The position numbers were made by a program, and so were the translations under genes. Of a stretch of DNA of 64,000 nt, positions 43,324 to 52,819 are shown piece after piece (within the stretch, counting starts at the first letter, position 1; each line of letters begins with the position of its first letter). The stretch spans positions 310,001 through 374,000 of the forward strand of contig JALMQS010000426.1 in assembly GCA_024734495.1 (NCBI GenBank), given 5' to 3'. The stretch comes from Forficula auricularia. Lineage: Eukaryota; Arthropoda; Insecta; Dermaptera; Forficulidae. The notes under the pieces are model-generated. The model was not told the DNA's origin. It saw only the letters and a program-made list of their open reading frames with translations, and did no database searches.

Positions 43324-43629
43324 ATCTATAATAACTTGTATTCAGTAAATGACAACCTCTGGTGATTCTCTTTGGAGATTTCTTTTTTTTTTTTTTTTTT
43401 AATGGTCCCAAATTCTAAGTCTTTCATTGCCTGTATTTGTTTAAATAAGAGGAAAGTTTCTAACCTGGCCTCTGACGTCCCTCTATTTATTTTGGTTTAT
43501 TTGAAATTTAAATAATTTTTCATGATACAATTGCATATATTAAATTTTTTTGTCAAAAAAATATTTTAATTAAAACTTTTTATTTGCAACGAATTTTTCT
43601 CTGGAGAGAGACGGACTGGTAGAACTTTT
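43324..43629. other. intron sequence, no recognised feature
   Basis: T-run at 43381-43400; nothing else supported. Confidence 0.4.
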
Positions 43630-43737
43630 AATTGAAAGTATTGGCAGGCAGCCCAGGGGTAGGGAGGAAAGAAAAAAATGAACACAAATCAAATAAAATG
43701 TAATTTATTGGAATCCTTCCTCCTTTCCTTTCAAACC

Positions 43738-43769
43738 GACGTTTCGGAGGATTCTTCACTCTTCTTCAG
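43738..43769 (-). ncRNA. hammerhead ribozyme-like motif (left arm)
   Basis: On the - strand: CTGAAGA, extra A, a diverged stem II ending CCTCC, GAAACGTC. The flanks TTGAAACC (5') and GGTTTGAA (3') pair as five contiguous base pairs next to the core plus two more beyond a G-G mismatch, giving a good stem I. Stem III is the minimal C-G step. Confidence 0.6.
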
Positions 43770-43820
43770 GGTTTCAAGGTGTCATTCAAAGGGTGTTTCC
43801 TTCATTGACCCCTTGAAATA

Positions 43821-43853
43821 CTGAAGAAGGAGGGAAGAATTCTCCGAAACGTC
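43821..43853 (+). ncRNA. hammerhead ribozyme-like motif (right arm)
   Basis: CTGAAGA, extra A, stem II GGAG/CTCC, GAAACGTC, then GGTTTGAA. Stem I is weaker than in the left arm because the upstream flank has mutated to GAAATA. Sense to the channel gene. Confidence 0.55.
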
Positions 43854-43953
43854 GGTTTGAAAGGAAAGGATTCCAATAAATTACACCTTATTTGATATGT
43901 GTTAATTTTTTCTTTCCTCACTAACCCTGGACTGCCTTTCATTACTTTCAATT

Positions 43954-44275
43954 TAATTAAAACGTTTATTAAATTATAAAACGTCTTTGGAAAATTTGGT
44001 CCTTTTATCAATGATTTATGAATTTTAAAGAGGAGTTATCATTTGTATTATGAAGATGTTAGAAAATATTTATATTTACTTCCTCTGATATTCTTAAATA
44101 TAATTTCCCGTAACCGTTTTATGCTTTAATAAACATTATAATTTAGAATTGCTGGTTATTTTTTAAAATATAATTTATTATTTAATATCATTCGAACAAG
44201 TAAATTATAAATAGAATTATTGTGAGTGGTTTTTCTAAACATTCAAAATTAACAATTTCATTCATGATCATAATA
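43954..44275. other. intron sequence, no recognised feature
   Basis: A+T-rich; nothing supported. Confidence 0.4.
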
Positions 44276-44283
44276 TCTTAAAA

Positions 44284-46147
44284 CAGTGTTTCTCAACCTT
44301 TTGTAGAGCGAGAAACTTTAGAGACTTATATTTATTACCGAGGAACCCCCTACCACTAAAATATGAGATATTTAATTTTTCGTCAAAATATCAACATCAT
44401 ACTACTTTTATAGCTTCCAAATATAACATACCGCCCCCGATGACGGTGTTGCTACATTTTAAAAATTTGCTAGATTTTGGGCAAATTAGGTACAAAAAAC
44501 GTGCATTTAAATTACATACCTAACATTTTTATTTTCATGAAAAACATTATTATTATACTTTTTTACTTATATCATTGGGATACCCATATGCCCCTTTCGG
44601 ATCGGACAGGGTTTATTTTACATATTCAATGTAATATATTCATAAAAAATATTCTTATCTTATTGAAAAGCAATATTATTTCAAACGTCATTAATAACAA
44701 AATAATAATAAAACAATTTAATTGATATTTTCATTTTGTTACTAATGTAACGTAATCGTTGTATTATAAGTAAGTTAAGGAACTTTAGAACAAAAATGGT
44801 TTCACTGAGACAAAATAGTGAAGTTCGCCACATTCTTAAGTGTCACTGGTTTTATTTGACCATAAGGTAATACTTAGACCGAGGGGTGAACCGCGACCTA
44901 ATATGCTGTACACCTACTTCCACTTGTACTTCCAAATATTTCCAAGCACTTCCAAATATTTCCAAGTACTTTCAAATATTCCCAAGTACTTCCAAATATT
45001 TCCAAGTATTTCCAAATACTTCCAAGCACTTCCAAATATTTCCAAGTACTTCCAAATATTTCCAAGTACTTCCAAATATTTCCAAGTATTTCCAAATATT
45101 TCCAAGCACTTCCAAATATTTCCAAGTAATTTCAAATATTTCCAAGCACTTCCAAATATTTCCAAGGAACTTTCAAATATTCCCAAATGCTTCCAAATAT
45201 TTCCAAGTACTTTCAAATATTTCAATGCTTCCAAATATTTCCAAGTACTTCCAAATATTTCCAAGTATTTCAAATATTTCAAAGCACTTCCAAATATTTC
45301 CAAGTACTTCCAAATATTTCAAGTACTTCCAAATATTTCCAAGTATTTCCAAATATTTCCAAGCACTTCCAAATATTTCAAGTAATTTCAAATATTTCCA
45401 AGCACTTCCAAATATTTTCAAGCACTTCCAAATATTTCAGAACTTTCAATATTCCCAAGTACCCAAATATTCAAAGTACTTCCAAATATTTCAAGTACTT
45501 CCAAATATTTCCAAGTACTTCCAAATCTCCAATGCCAAGTATTTCCAAATATTTCCAAGCACTTCCAAATATTTCCAAGTAATTTCAAATATTTCCAAGC
45601 ACTTCCAAATATTTCCAAGCACTTCCAAATATTTCCAAGAACTTTCAAATATTCCCAAGTACTTCCAAATATTTCCAAGTACTTCCAAATATTTCCAAGT
45701 ACTTCCAAATATTTCCAAGTACTTCCAAATATTTCCAAGTACTTCCAAATATTTCCAAGTACTTCCAAATATTTCCAAGCACTTCCAAATATTTCCAAGT
45801 ACTTCCAAATATTTCCAAGTACTTCCAAATATTTCCAACCACTTCCAAATATTTCCAAGTACTTCCAAATATTTCCAAGTACTTCCAAATATTTCCAAGT
45901 ACTTCCAAATATTTCCAAGTAGCTACTTCCAAAATACTTCCAAAGAGGTGTACACCTACTTCCAATCGCGGATCACCCCTCGACTTAGACTCTAAATTTA
46001 GTATTTTTTTTCTTTACGTGACAAATTGTTTGAGAAATGATACTACTATAACTACTATTTTTGTTTTTCTATTTTTTCTTTTATTGACCTCTAGGCGCGG
46101 GGAACCCCAAACCTCCCTTTGTGTAACCCTGGGGTTGAGAAACACTG
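44284..46147. mobile_element. non-autonomous hAT element hosting a nested MITE
   Basis: The ends CAGTGTTTCTCAACC (44284) and complement (ending 46147) are flanked by the exact 8-bp duplication TCTTAAAA (44276-44283, 46148-46155). The length is 1864 bp, of which 1103 bp plus an 8-bp duplication belong to the nested minisatellite MITE. The unexpanded element would be about 750 bp. No transposase frame is recognised. Its right end lies 70 bp before exon D. Confidence 0.92.
44880..45982. mobile_element. minisatellite MITE, copy 3 (largest)
   Basis: A 1103-bp element between CGAGGGGTGAACCGCGA and TCGCGGATCACCCCTCG. The exact 8-bp duplication ACTTAGAC lies at 44872-44879 and 45983-45990. It has roughly 50 units of the 20-bp repeat TTCCAAATATTTCCAAGTAC. 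Variants (CACTTCC, TAATTTC, GAACTTTC) are arranged in blocks that themselves recur, suggesting higher-order duplication. Open frames up to 369 codons occur on both strands only because the 20-bp unit lacks stops. They are not genes. Confidence 0.95.
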
Positions 46148-46217
46148 TCTTAAAAAAATCTCTGGCCAGAATTATTTAATGACTATTTGATTAATTAATT
46201 TGATCTTTTTTTTGTAG

Positions 46218-46355
46218 GTGAGGTAGGCAAAGAGATGTACATCGTGAACCGAGGAAGACTGCAAGTGGTCGGAGACAATGGCCGTGTCGTTCTTGCTACC
46301 TTAAAAGCGGGTTCCTATTTTGGCGAGATCAGTATTTTGAATATGGGCACGGCAG
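46218..46355 (+). CDS. Cngl: CNG channel exon D: cNMP-binding domain roll
   Basis: Phase-1 internal exon of 138 bp, visible residues 312-357, reading [17 protein letters not shown], then [25 protein letters not shown] (343-348) is the first half of the phosphate-binding cassette; its Glu contacts the ribose 2'-OH of cAMP or cGMP. The acceptor is TTTTTTTGTAG before 46218 and the donor is GTAGGA at 46356. The intron falls between TA and GNRRTA, inside the cassette, and reading continues in frame into exon E. Confidence 0.97.
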
Positions 46356-46854
46356 GTAGGACGCTCGGTAAATATCAACACTGGTTTAAGCTCGCCTTTA
46401 CGCAAATTCTCTCTTCTATATCTAATAATTTTTCACTAATTTTCTATCTTTTATTTTAATTAAATTTCTTCTTTATTAAATGTCACTTTTTTCATTTTAT
46501 TCTCTCTTTATACAAATCAACTTTTTTCTTTTTTTTCTTTCTCTCTTTTTTTGAATTTCAATTTTAAATAATTATAAATAATAATATTTAAAAAGAAATT
46601 AAAATAATCCGTGGATAAAGTAAAACAATAATATCGCAAAATTGAAATTAAAAAAATATATTAATTTTCGAACTAAAAGAGAAGGACTAATTAAGCTACT
46701 CATCAAAAGCTAAATGTTGAATCAAGAAGAGAATTTTTAGGAGAACAAATTTACATCAGATTGGTTCAATTTCGAGGAACAATTCGATTTCTTCTCACAA
46801 AGATTTGAAATGTAGATAAAAAAAAGAAAACATTTGGATTCTAATGATAAGATG
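46356..46854. other. intron sequence, no recognised feature
   Basis: Pyrimidine-rich at 46400-46560 (many TCTTT words), then A+T-rich. Nothing supported. Confidence 0.4.
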
Positions 46855-46960
46855 TCTTCCTGCTTTGATTATAGCCACATCTGACAAGATGGGCTCCAAA
46901 CATTCTCTTGCCACCCTGGATTCTATTCAAAAGCGAGAAATAAAAATATAATTAGAGATC
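46855..46960 (+). pseudogene. LINE remnant
   Basis: A short + strand stretch reads SKHSLATLDSIQKREI in one frame. This resembles the LxxLDxIQKRAI block before the ORF2 tail that is also visible at 63360. Only about 100 bp survives. Confidence 0.45.
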
Positions 46961-47300
46961 AAGTCTAATTTAAATTTATAATTTTTCTCATTAATATATC
47001 AAAGAATAATTGACACATTAACGAGAATTGTTTTGACCGCGCTTGTTTGAAAAAAATATATATCGCGAGACTACTACGGATGAAGCTATTGGAGTCTGCG
47101 GAGTCTTAAGTCTGGACCAAGAGAGAAAAAGATATGATCTATTTAGCTACAATCCAAAGTCATTTTGCGTATAGCTCGCATGACACTCGGATGGATCACC
47201 AAATGAATTTGAAATCTAAGATGTTATATATTCAATCTCACAGTCCAGAGAGCTCGGTCTATTAGCATGTATGTCAGAACATCATCATTGAGTATACAGT
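46961..47300. other. intron sequence, no recognised feature
   Basis: Nothing supported. The last bases (about 47270-47300) are probably the 3' end of the LINE that follows. Confidence 0.4.
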
Positions 47301-47301
47301 C

Positions 47302-48045
47302 CTAAGACTGGTTTGATGCAACAATCCGTCTCCACTCGACTCTGTCCCCCGCCAGCTGTTTAACCTCTCTAAATGTCTGGCATCCCATATCCCCAATTAT
47401 TTGGTTGAAATATTCTAATCTGGGTCTTCCCCTTCCCCTTTTCTTTCCCACCTCCCCCTCCAAGATATCCCTAAGCAGTCCCCCATGTCTCAGTGTGTGC
47501 CCCATCATCTGACCTCTTCTCTTCTTCAGACTCTTCCACAAGGTTCTTCTTTCTCCGATTCTTCCAAGAACTTCTTCATTTGTAATTTTATCCATCCATT
47601 TGATATTCATCATTCTTCTGTAGCACCACATTTCGAAAGCTTCCAATCTCTTTCTCTCCGCTTTTCCAATTGTCCAGGTTTCACACCCGTACATGGCTAT
47701 GCTCCATACATATGTCTTCAATAGCAACTTCCTGTTTGCTAAGCTGATTGAGGAGGAGCATAGTAGTTTTTGTTTTGAATTAAACCCCATTTTTGCTTGG
47801 GCAATTCTTGATTTAATTTCGTTTTTGCTCCTCCCATCCCATGTTATTTTACTTCCTAGGTAGCGGAATTCCTTAAATCCTTCTAGGTTTTCTTGGTTAA
47901 TTTTGATGCATTCCTGTCTCGTTTGTTCTTTTTTTGTACATACTAGGACCTTGGTTTTATTCTTGTTTATTTTCATTTTGATTTCTTCTATTAGGATTTG
48001 GTTAATTCCATTCAAGGCGTCCTCTAATTCTTTTTTATTGCTTCC
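47302..48045 (-). pseudogene. RTE-like LINE ORF2 C-terminal half
   Basis: An uninterrupted - strand frame of about 240 residues. It starts after the catalytic core (MKINKNKTKVLVC), has YLGSKITWDGRSKNEIKSRI, AQAKMGFNSKQKLLCSS, TYVWSIAMYGCETWTIGKAE, RKRLEAFEMWCYRRMMNIKW, TNEEVLGRIGERRTLWKSL and GHTLRHGGLLRDILEGEVG, then a basic RGRGRPRLEY tail. These are the thumb and C-terminal blocks of the RTE-like group often annotated as endonuclease-reverse transcriptase. It is 5'-truncated at about 48045 and so non-autonomous. The frame is intact, so the insertion is not very old. Confidence 0.88.
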
Positions 48046-48066
48046 TTGTTAGATGCTTGCCATTAA

Positions 48067-48196
48067 TTAATCGTATGTTTCCAGTTAGTTTCAAGTTAGA
48101 AATATATAAGTTCAGATATTATTTTCACTCAATATTTGACAAAAATCACCTACATATGATTCGCGATTGAATCAAATGTAGGAAACATACGATTAA
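48067..48196. mobile_element. 130-bp MITE-like element
   Basis: TTAATCGTATGTTTCC at 48067 and its complement GGAAACATACGATTAA ending at 48196. Noncoding; no clear duplication. Confidence 0.55.
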
Positions 48197-48863
48197 GTCT
48201 AATTTAGCTTGATCCCAGTGAACCAACTCCGTTCTTTCTCTTTTTACTAACGCTCTACTACAATGTCTGTTCTGGCGGGTTAAATTAATCATTCCCTAGA
48301 CCCCCATCTGTAGGAAACATGATTTTCAAAAATATTAATATACCCATGATAACTCAAAAACGGAAAATCTTAGAATGTTCATTCTAGTACCAAAATGTTT
48401 ATATTAATAAACTGCATCTCGTTGCCGAGTTTAAACTTTTTGTCCTAAAAAGCTCGCTGAAAACTAACTGCCAAAACAATACAATTTTCCAACTGTTTAT
48501 CTAGTCTTGGAAAAGTTTTCACTTTCTCCTCTAATTTAATTTGAAAAAGAATTTAGTCTATTTTAATAAATATTGATATTTTCATCTAAATTTTATTTTT
48601 AACTTGATCAAACCGATTGATAATACTTTATTCAATTTGCAACACCATATAAAATATGGACACCTTACAATAATTCTTTCTTGTTAAGATTCCGTAACAA
48701 AAATGGTAAAAGACGGAAGGATCCTTAACCATATATTGAGGTTTCATCGTCTGCCTGTCTGTCTATCTTTTCTCTCGGTTTTGTAGCTTCGAAACTATTT
48801 AAACTAGGATTTTAAAATTTGACAGAGATTATTCAGAGTTTGATAATATGAAAATAATATATG
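48197..48863. other. intron sequence, no recognised feature
   Basis: A+T-rich; nothing supported. Confidence 0.4.
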
Positions 48864-48871
48864 GGTTAAAG

Positions 48872-49037
48872 CGAGGGGTGAACCGCGATTGGAATTAGGT
48901 GTACACCGTCTTTGGAATTATTTGGAATTACTTTGGAATTCATTAGATAATCTATTGTCATCTATTGACTTCTACTTGGAAATGAAAGTGGAAGTGGAAG
49001 TAGGTGTACAAGATTTTAGGTCGCGGTTCATCCCTCG
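48872..49037. mobile_element. short MITE of the minisatellite family, no array (copy 5)
   Basis: CGAGGGGTGAACCGCGATTGG at the left, TCGCGGTTCATCCCTCG at the right, and the exact 8-bp duplication GGTTAAAG (48864-48871, 49038-49045). 166 bp. The interior has only a few TTTGGAATTA-type words and a TCTATTG segment instead of the 20-bp array. It shows the unexpanded form of the family. Confidence 0.92.
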
Positions 49038-49045
49038 GGTTAAAG

Positions 49046-49315
49046 TATAAAAAAGATCACAAATCAAAATTGTTAATCATATTTTTTTCATAAAAATTTA
49101 TTAGCAGTCCAGAAATGAGTTTGGATTGAAATTCAAAATTTTTAAATTAAATCAGAGCTTAACAATTTTTCTTATGTAATGATAAGAAGATGAACAAGGG
49201 TAGTATAACGCATCGCACCCCCCACCCCCAATACTTTCCCATTCTTTATATATTTTCTACTTAGTACTAAAGCGAAAATGGAGTTAAATTAGAAATAGAA
49301 ATTTAATTAATAAAG
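49046..49315. other. intron sequence, no recognised feature
   Basis: A+T-rich; nothing supported. Confidence 0.4.
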
Positions 49316-49374
49316 TAAAGGATGTGTAGTTTCACCGTGAATGAAATAAAACTCAAAGAGGTTTATACAAGCTC

Positions 49375-49405
49375 AATATATTTCGGATTATTAGACCATC
49401 ATCAG
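49375..49405 (-). ncRNA. hammerhead ribozyme-like motif (left arm)
   Basis: On the - strand: CTGATGA, extra T, stem II GG/CC type, GAAATATATT. Upstream CTC pairs with downstream GAG as stem I. Stem III is U-A with an AU loop on the A-U pair and the cleavage triplet is AUU. Confidence 0.55.
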
Positions 49406-49456
49406 GAGATTACAGGTTAAAAAAGTTTTTAAAAAAAGTTTTTAACCTGTAAACTT

Positions 49457-49487
49457 CTGATGATGGACTAATATTCCGAAATATATT
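49457..49487 (+). ncRNA. hammerhead ribozyme-like motif (best stems)
   Basis: CTGATGA, extra T, stem II GGA/TCC, GAAA, stem III T(AT)A, then TT. Flanks AAACTT (49451-49456) and GAGTTT (49488-49493) form six contiguous stem I pairs, one of them G-U. This is the only copy in the window where all three stems can be drawn. Sense to the channel gene. Confidence 0.65.
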
Positions 49488-49546
49488 GAGTTTGTATAAC
49501 CTCTTTGAGTTTTATTTCATTCACTGTGAAACTACACACCCTTTAA

Positions 49547-49885
49547 TTTAATAATTAATTTCATGTTTCACCTAAAACCTACACCACTTTCTCTAAGTAA
49601 AATAGAAATTTGTAGGCTCCTAATCATTTAGCTTAAAAAATTTGGGAAAATCACGATAATGGTGACATCTATTTGAAATTTATAGAATTAATAATTAAAT
49701 GCTGAGGATTCACCCACTAACGTATATTGACGACCACTTGGGGTGCTCGTTAACAGTCAATAAAAATATTTTTCTAAGGAGAAATGTTGTTCACCGTTAA
49801 CGAGCTCTTCTAATGATTGCTGATTTTCTCCAATAGGCAGGTGCTGCTGTGTGCATATCGATGGATGTGAAACATGAACGAAACA
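49547..49885. other. intron sequence, no recognised feature
   Basis: Nothing supported. Confidence 0.4.
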
Positions 49886-50240
49886 TTTTTTTTTTTTTTT
49901 TTTTAATGCAATCGAATGCAAGAAGGGGAGCACCAGTAAAGATGCAGCTCCTATGGATCTCGAAAGACCCTTGCATTACCGAAGAGAAGGGAAAGTTGAT
50001 TAAGTGAGAGGGTGTAGACGTAGGTGTCTATGCACCCCGGTTTTGAAGGTTTGAAGATTATAGGTGCTGGGAAAGATGGAGGCTGGGAGAGAGTTCCAGT
50101 TCCTTGAAGTCATGGGGATATATGTATTGGCGAATGAAGTGGTCCGGCACTTTTCCAATGAGCGATAAAAGAGGCAGAGAAAAGGTCCTTTCAGTCTCTG
50201 GGGACCTTTTAAATTTCGTGCTATAGAAAAATGTTGAAGA
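49886..50240 (-). pseudogene. LINE 3' end with poly-A
   Basis: The - strand translation, broken by stops, shows the LINE ORF2 tail: TSFANTYIPMTSRNWNSLPA, then SIFPSTYNLQTFKTGVHRRL and a short 3' region ending in poly-A (poly-T at 49886-49904 on +). RNWNSLP and TYNLQTFK are the recognisable blocks, related to the fragments at 32440 and 63360. Truncated and inactive. Confidence 0.75.
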
Positions 50241-52032
50241 TTATATGGACAGATGAAATCGCAATTGAGAAAGTTTTAAATAGGATTAGTGAAATGAGAA
50301 TGGCATGGAAGAACCTGAAGAGATCTGCTCATTGTTAATACTAGTATTAGATGAAATTAGAGACCATGGCAACTTGGCAACTAAGAATGGACAAAATTGA
50401 ATCAACTGTATCGGAACATCTATCGAGATAAGGTGGTTATGCCTCTAATTTAAAGATTCAAGAACGATTATTTGAAATAATTAATAGAGATCAAATTAAA
50501 ACATCATCTAAAATTGTGATACTTGTATTCAAACGAAAATATACTGATGTTTGCCAAAAGAGAAGAAAAATCTTTAATTTAAAATTATTATCTTGGATAT
50601 TAAAACAAAGAAAAAAACTATTATTGATTTCTATATATCATGAAAGAAGTTGATTTGATTTACATATTTTTATATAAATTTAATATTATTAAAATATATA
50701 TGAAATAAAAAGATATTCCAAGAGAATATGCAAAGAGTTTAAGACTGTGTTTGATATTTTATTCCTCTGAAGTAAAACTAGTTTTGGTAGTGTTTGCTAG
50801 TAAGCTGCATATCAATAAATAGTAGCTAACAAATTGATCTAAAAATTAATTAGATAGAAAACAAACAAACTTAAGAGACAATTATTCATACATCACAGAA
50901 TTATGTTGAACACGAAATTTGATCAAATATTCATCCTAAAACAGAATTTGCAGTTTATGCTTGGCTTGTAGATTTATAGATACGACACAATCATATTAAT
51001 AGAAAAGCTAGAAATAATCCCATCTTTTTTTTTATATCCGATATGATTATCGTTCTTCAAAGGCTAATTAATGCAAATAACAAAACAAAAATCTTGGCAT
51101 CATGTGTGGACAAAAATGAAAAAGAAATAAAAAAATAAAAACAAAAAAATATATATTTGACTTAAAAAATAAATCTAAAATGAGACATAAACAGCCGAAT
51201 GTAATTTTTTATTTTTGCATGTTGAAATATTAAATTTTTTTTATAAATAAAATTTGAATTTTTTGAAAATCGAAAAAAAACTATATTTTTCCAAAATTCA
51301 AACGTCACTAGCGGTTCTCTAATCGCCTCATAATTAAATTCACAAAAAGAACTAAAATAATTGAATGAGCTTATCGAGAATATTACTAGATATGTTTTAT
51401 TTTTATGTCAGATGGGATTTCCCTCAAACGATATCTTCCTTCATGAAATTTTACTAGATGCATTTTAAATTCTAAATAAAATTAAGTGAGTTTCTTGAAT
51501 CTTGAAAAATATGATATTTCCAAAATTCAAACTTCACCGCAGTCGCCTGGACAGTAACTTTACAAACAATAATTTAAAAACCATTTCAAGAAACTTATTA
51601 TTGTGTTTGATTTTTATGGCGGAAAGGGATAAGCTCCCTCGAAAGATGTACTCAAATGCCAATTTACAATCCTGACTGTTGACTCCATTTAAGCATGGAA
51701 ATAAAAAATATCTAATAATATCCTTTATACAGCATTTAAATGACATATTTATTGGATTATGACTGCCTGTCCAGGGTAATGAAATCACTCAATTCTAGAA
51801 TAAAAAACTTTAATGTATTGTTGTTTCAACCATTTTTAACCATCGTTTCGAAGTTAATTTTTTTCAGGGCTCGAAGTGTCAATGAGGGAAGCATTTAAAG
51901 CAACTTTTCATGTTTTTCGGTTTTAACCAACTTTTTTTTTGAAAATCCTTTCTTTCATCATTAAGGTTTAAAAAGATCAACAAAGAAATCATATAAATAC
52001 ATCCTTCTCGCCTCTCTTCTATCATTGCAATG
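50241..52032. other. intron sequence with hammerhead-like remnant
   Basis: Mostly A+T-rich. Two rough direct copies of an ATTTTTCCAAAATTCAAACGT-type block lie near 51284 and 51512. At 51841-51867 on - is CTGAAAAAAATTAACTTCGAAACGAT, flanked by GAGCC and GGTT. It is a decayed hammerhead-like core related to the + strand remnant at 55333-55360. Confidence 0.4.
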
Positions 52033-52040
52033 GTTAAATC

Positions 52041-52559
52041 CATAGAGTAATTTAGAGTGGAAGGCTCCATAAGGAGCCAATGTATTTTAGAGTATGCAAG
52101 TTACAGAGCTCTCTGGCGGTTCGGAATGGGCAATAAAATGGCGGGAATCGCTCTCTTTAGCACTATAAATAAATTATTAAAGAATTAACATATAAAAATC
52201 AAAGAAATAAATTACTAGTTAATTTTATATAGGGTACTTACATTTCAGGATTTTTAGGTCGTTTAAAAAAATTATGTTCTTTATCTGATTTTGTGTCGCG
52301 AAAGCAACTTTTCACAAAACATTGACGTCATTTTTAGGCATATTTAATAATATTTTAATCTATAAATTTGTACGTTGGAAAGTTTTCTAAATGTACGTTT
52401 AGCACAAAGCCTGTATGAATCTTTTATCAATGACATAGGCTTTGAATGTCCTATGATTATGATCTTTGAATAGCTCTTAAGGACTAAGAATAATGTTCTC
52501 CCACCCGCTAGAGAGCTCTTTTCGATATTCGGTAGCCTTCCACTCTATATTACTCTATG
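52041..52559. mobile_element. 519-bp element with 8-bp target duplication
   Basis: The ends CATAGAGTAATTTAGAGTGG and complement of CATAGAGTAATATAGAGTGG, both continuing AAGGC. The exact 8-bp duplication GTTAAATC lies at 52033-52040 and 52560-52567. No transposase. An 8-bp duplication fits hAT or P superfamilies, and the CA tip does not decide between them. Confidence 0.9.
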
Positions 52560-52567
52560 GTTAAATC

Positions 52568-52819
52568 TAACAAAACTGAAAACACTAATTAAGCAGGCGA
52601 AGAAGGTTGCATTTCTATGCTTCCTTCATTCAAGCAACCGAGGCGAGGGCTTTCCGGAATCCGGAATTTTATCGCCCCCCCCCCCCACCCACCCCTCTTA
52701 CTAAATATTTGTTAAAACACATTATAACAATTATATTTAATGTAACATAAACATGAAAAACACTAAGTATAAACTTAAAAATATATAAAATAAATAAAAT
52801 ATTAAATACTCATAGACCG
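52568..52819. other. intron sequence, C-run
   Basis: A C-run of about 13 at 52675-52687; otherwise A+T-rich, nothing recognised. Confidence 0.4.

Larger units (their letters stand above)
43630..43953. mobile_element. Penelope-like family 2, inverted pair
   Basis: Two copies face each other around 43790. The arms share AATTGAAAGTA, GGAGGAAAGAAAAAA, TAATTTATTGGAATCCTTCC and the ribozyme-like core. A third copy in single orientation is at 36890-37070. The arms differ by small indels, so this is not a fresh palindrome. Confidence 0.7.
49316..49546. mobile_element. Penelope-like family 3, inverted pair
   Basis: Arms of about 105 bp share GTGTAGTTTCAC, AATGAAATAAAACTCAAAGA, GGTTATACAA-type sequence and the hammerhead-like core. 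They meet at AACCTG facing CAGGTT with an A/T spacer. The whole unit is 231 bp and noncoding. Confidence 0.75.

Noticed and set aside
44886..45995. A 369-codon open frame and several other long frames on both strands
   Set aside because: They run through the 20-bp minisatellite. The unit has no stops, and 20 bp against a 3-base frame gives a 20-residue peptide period. The same happens at 20070-20414, 26988-27662 and 54276-54595.
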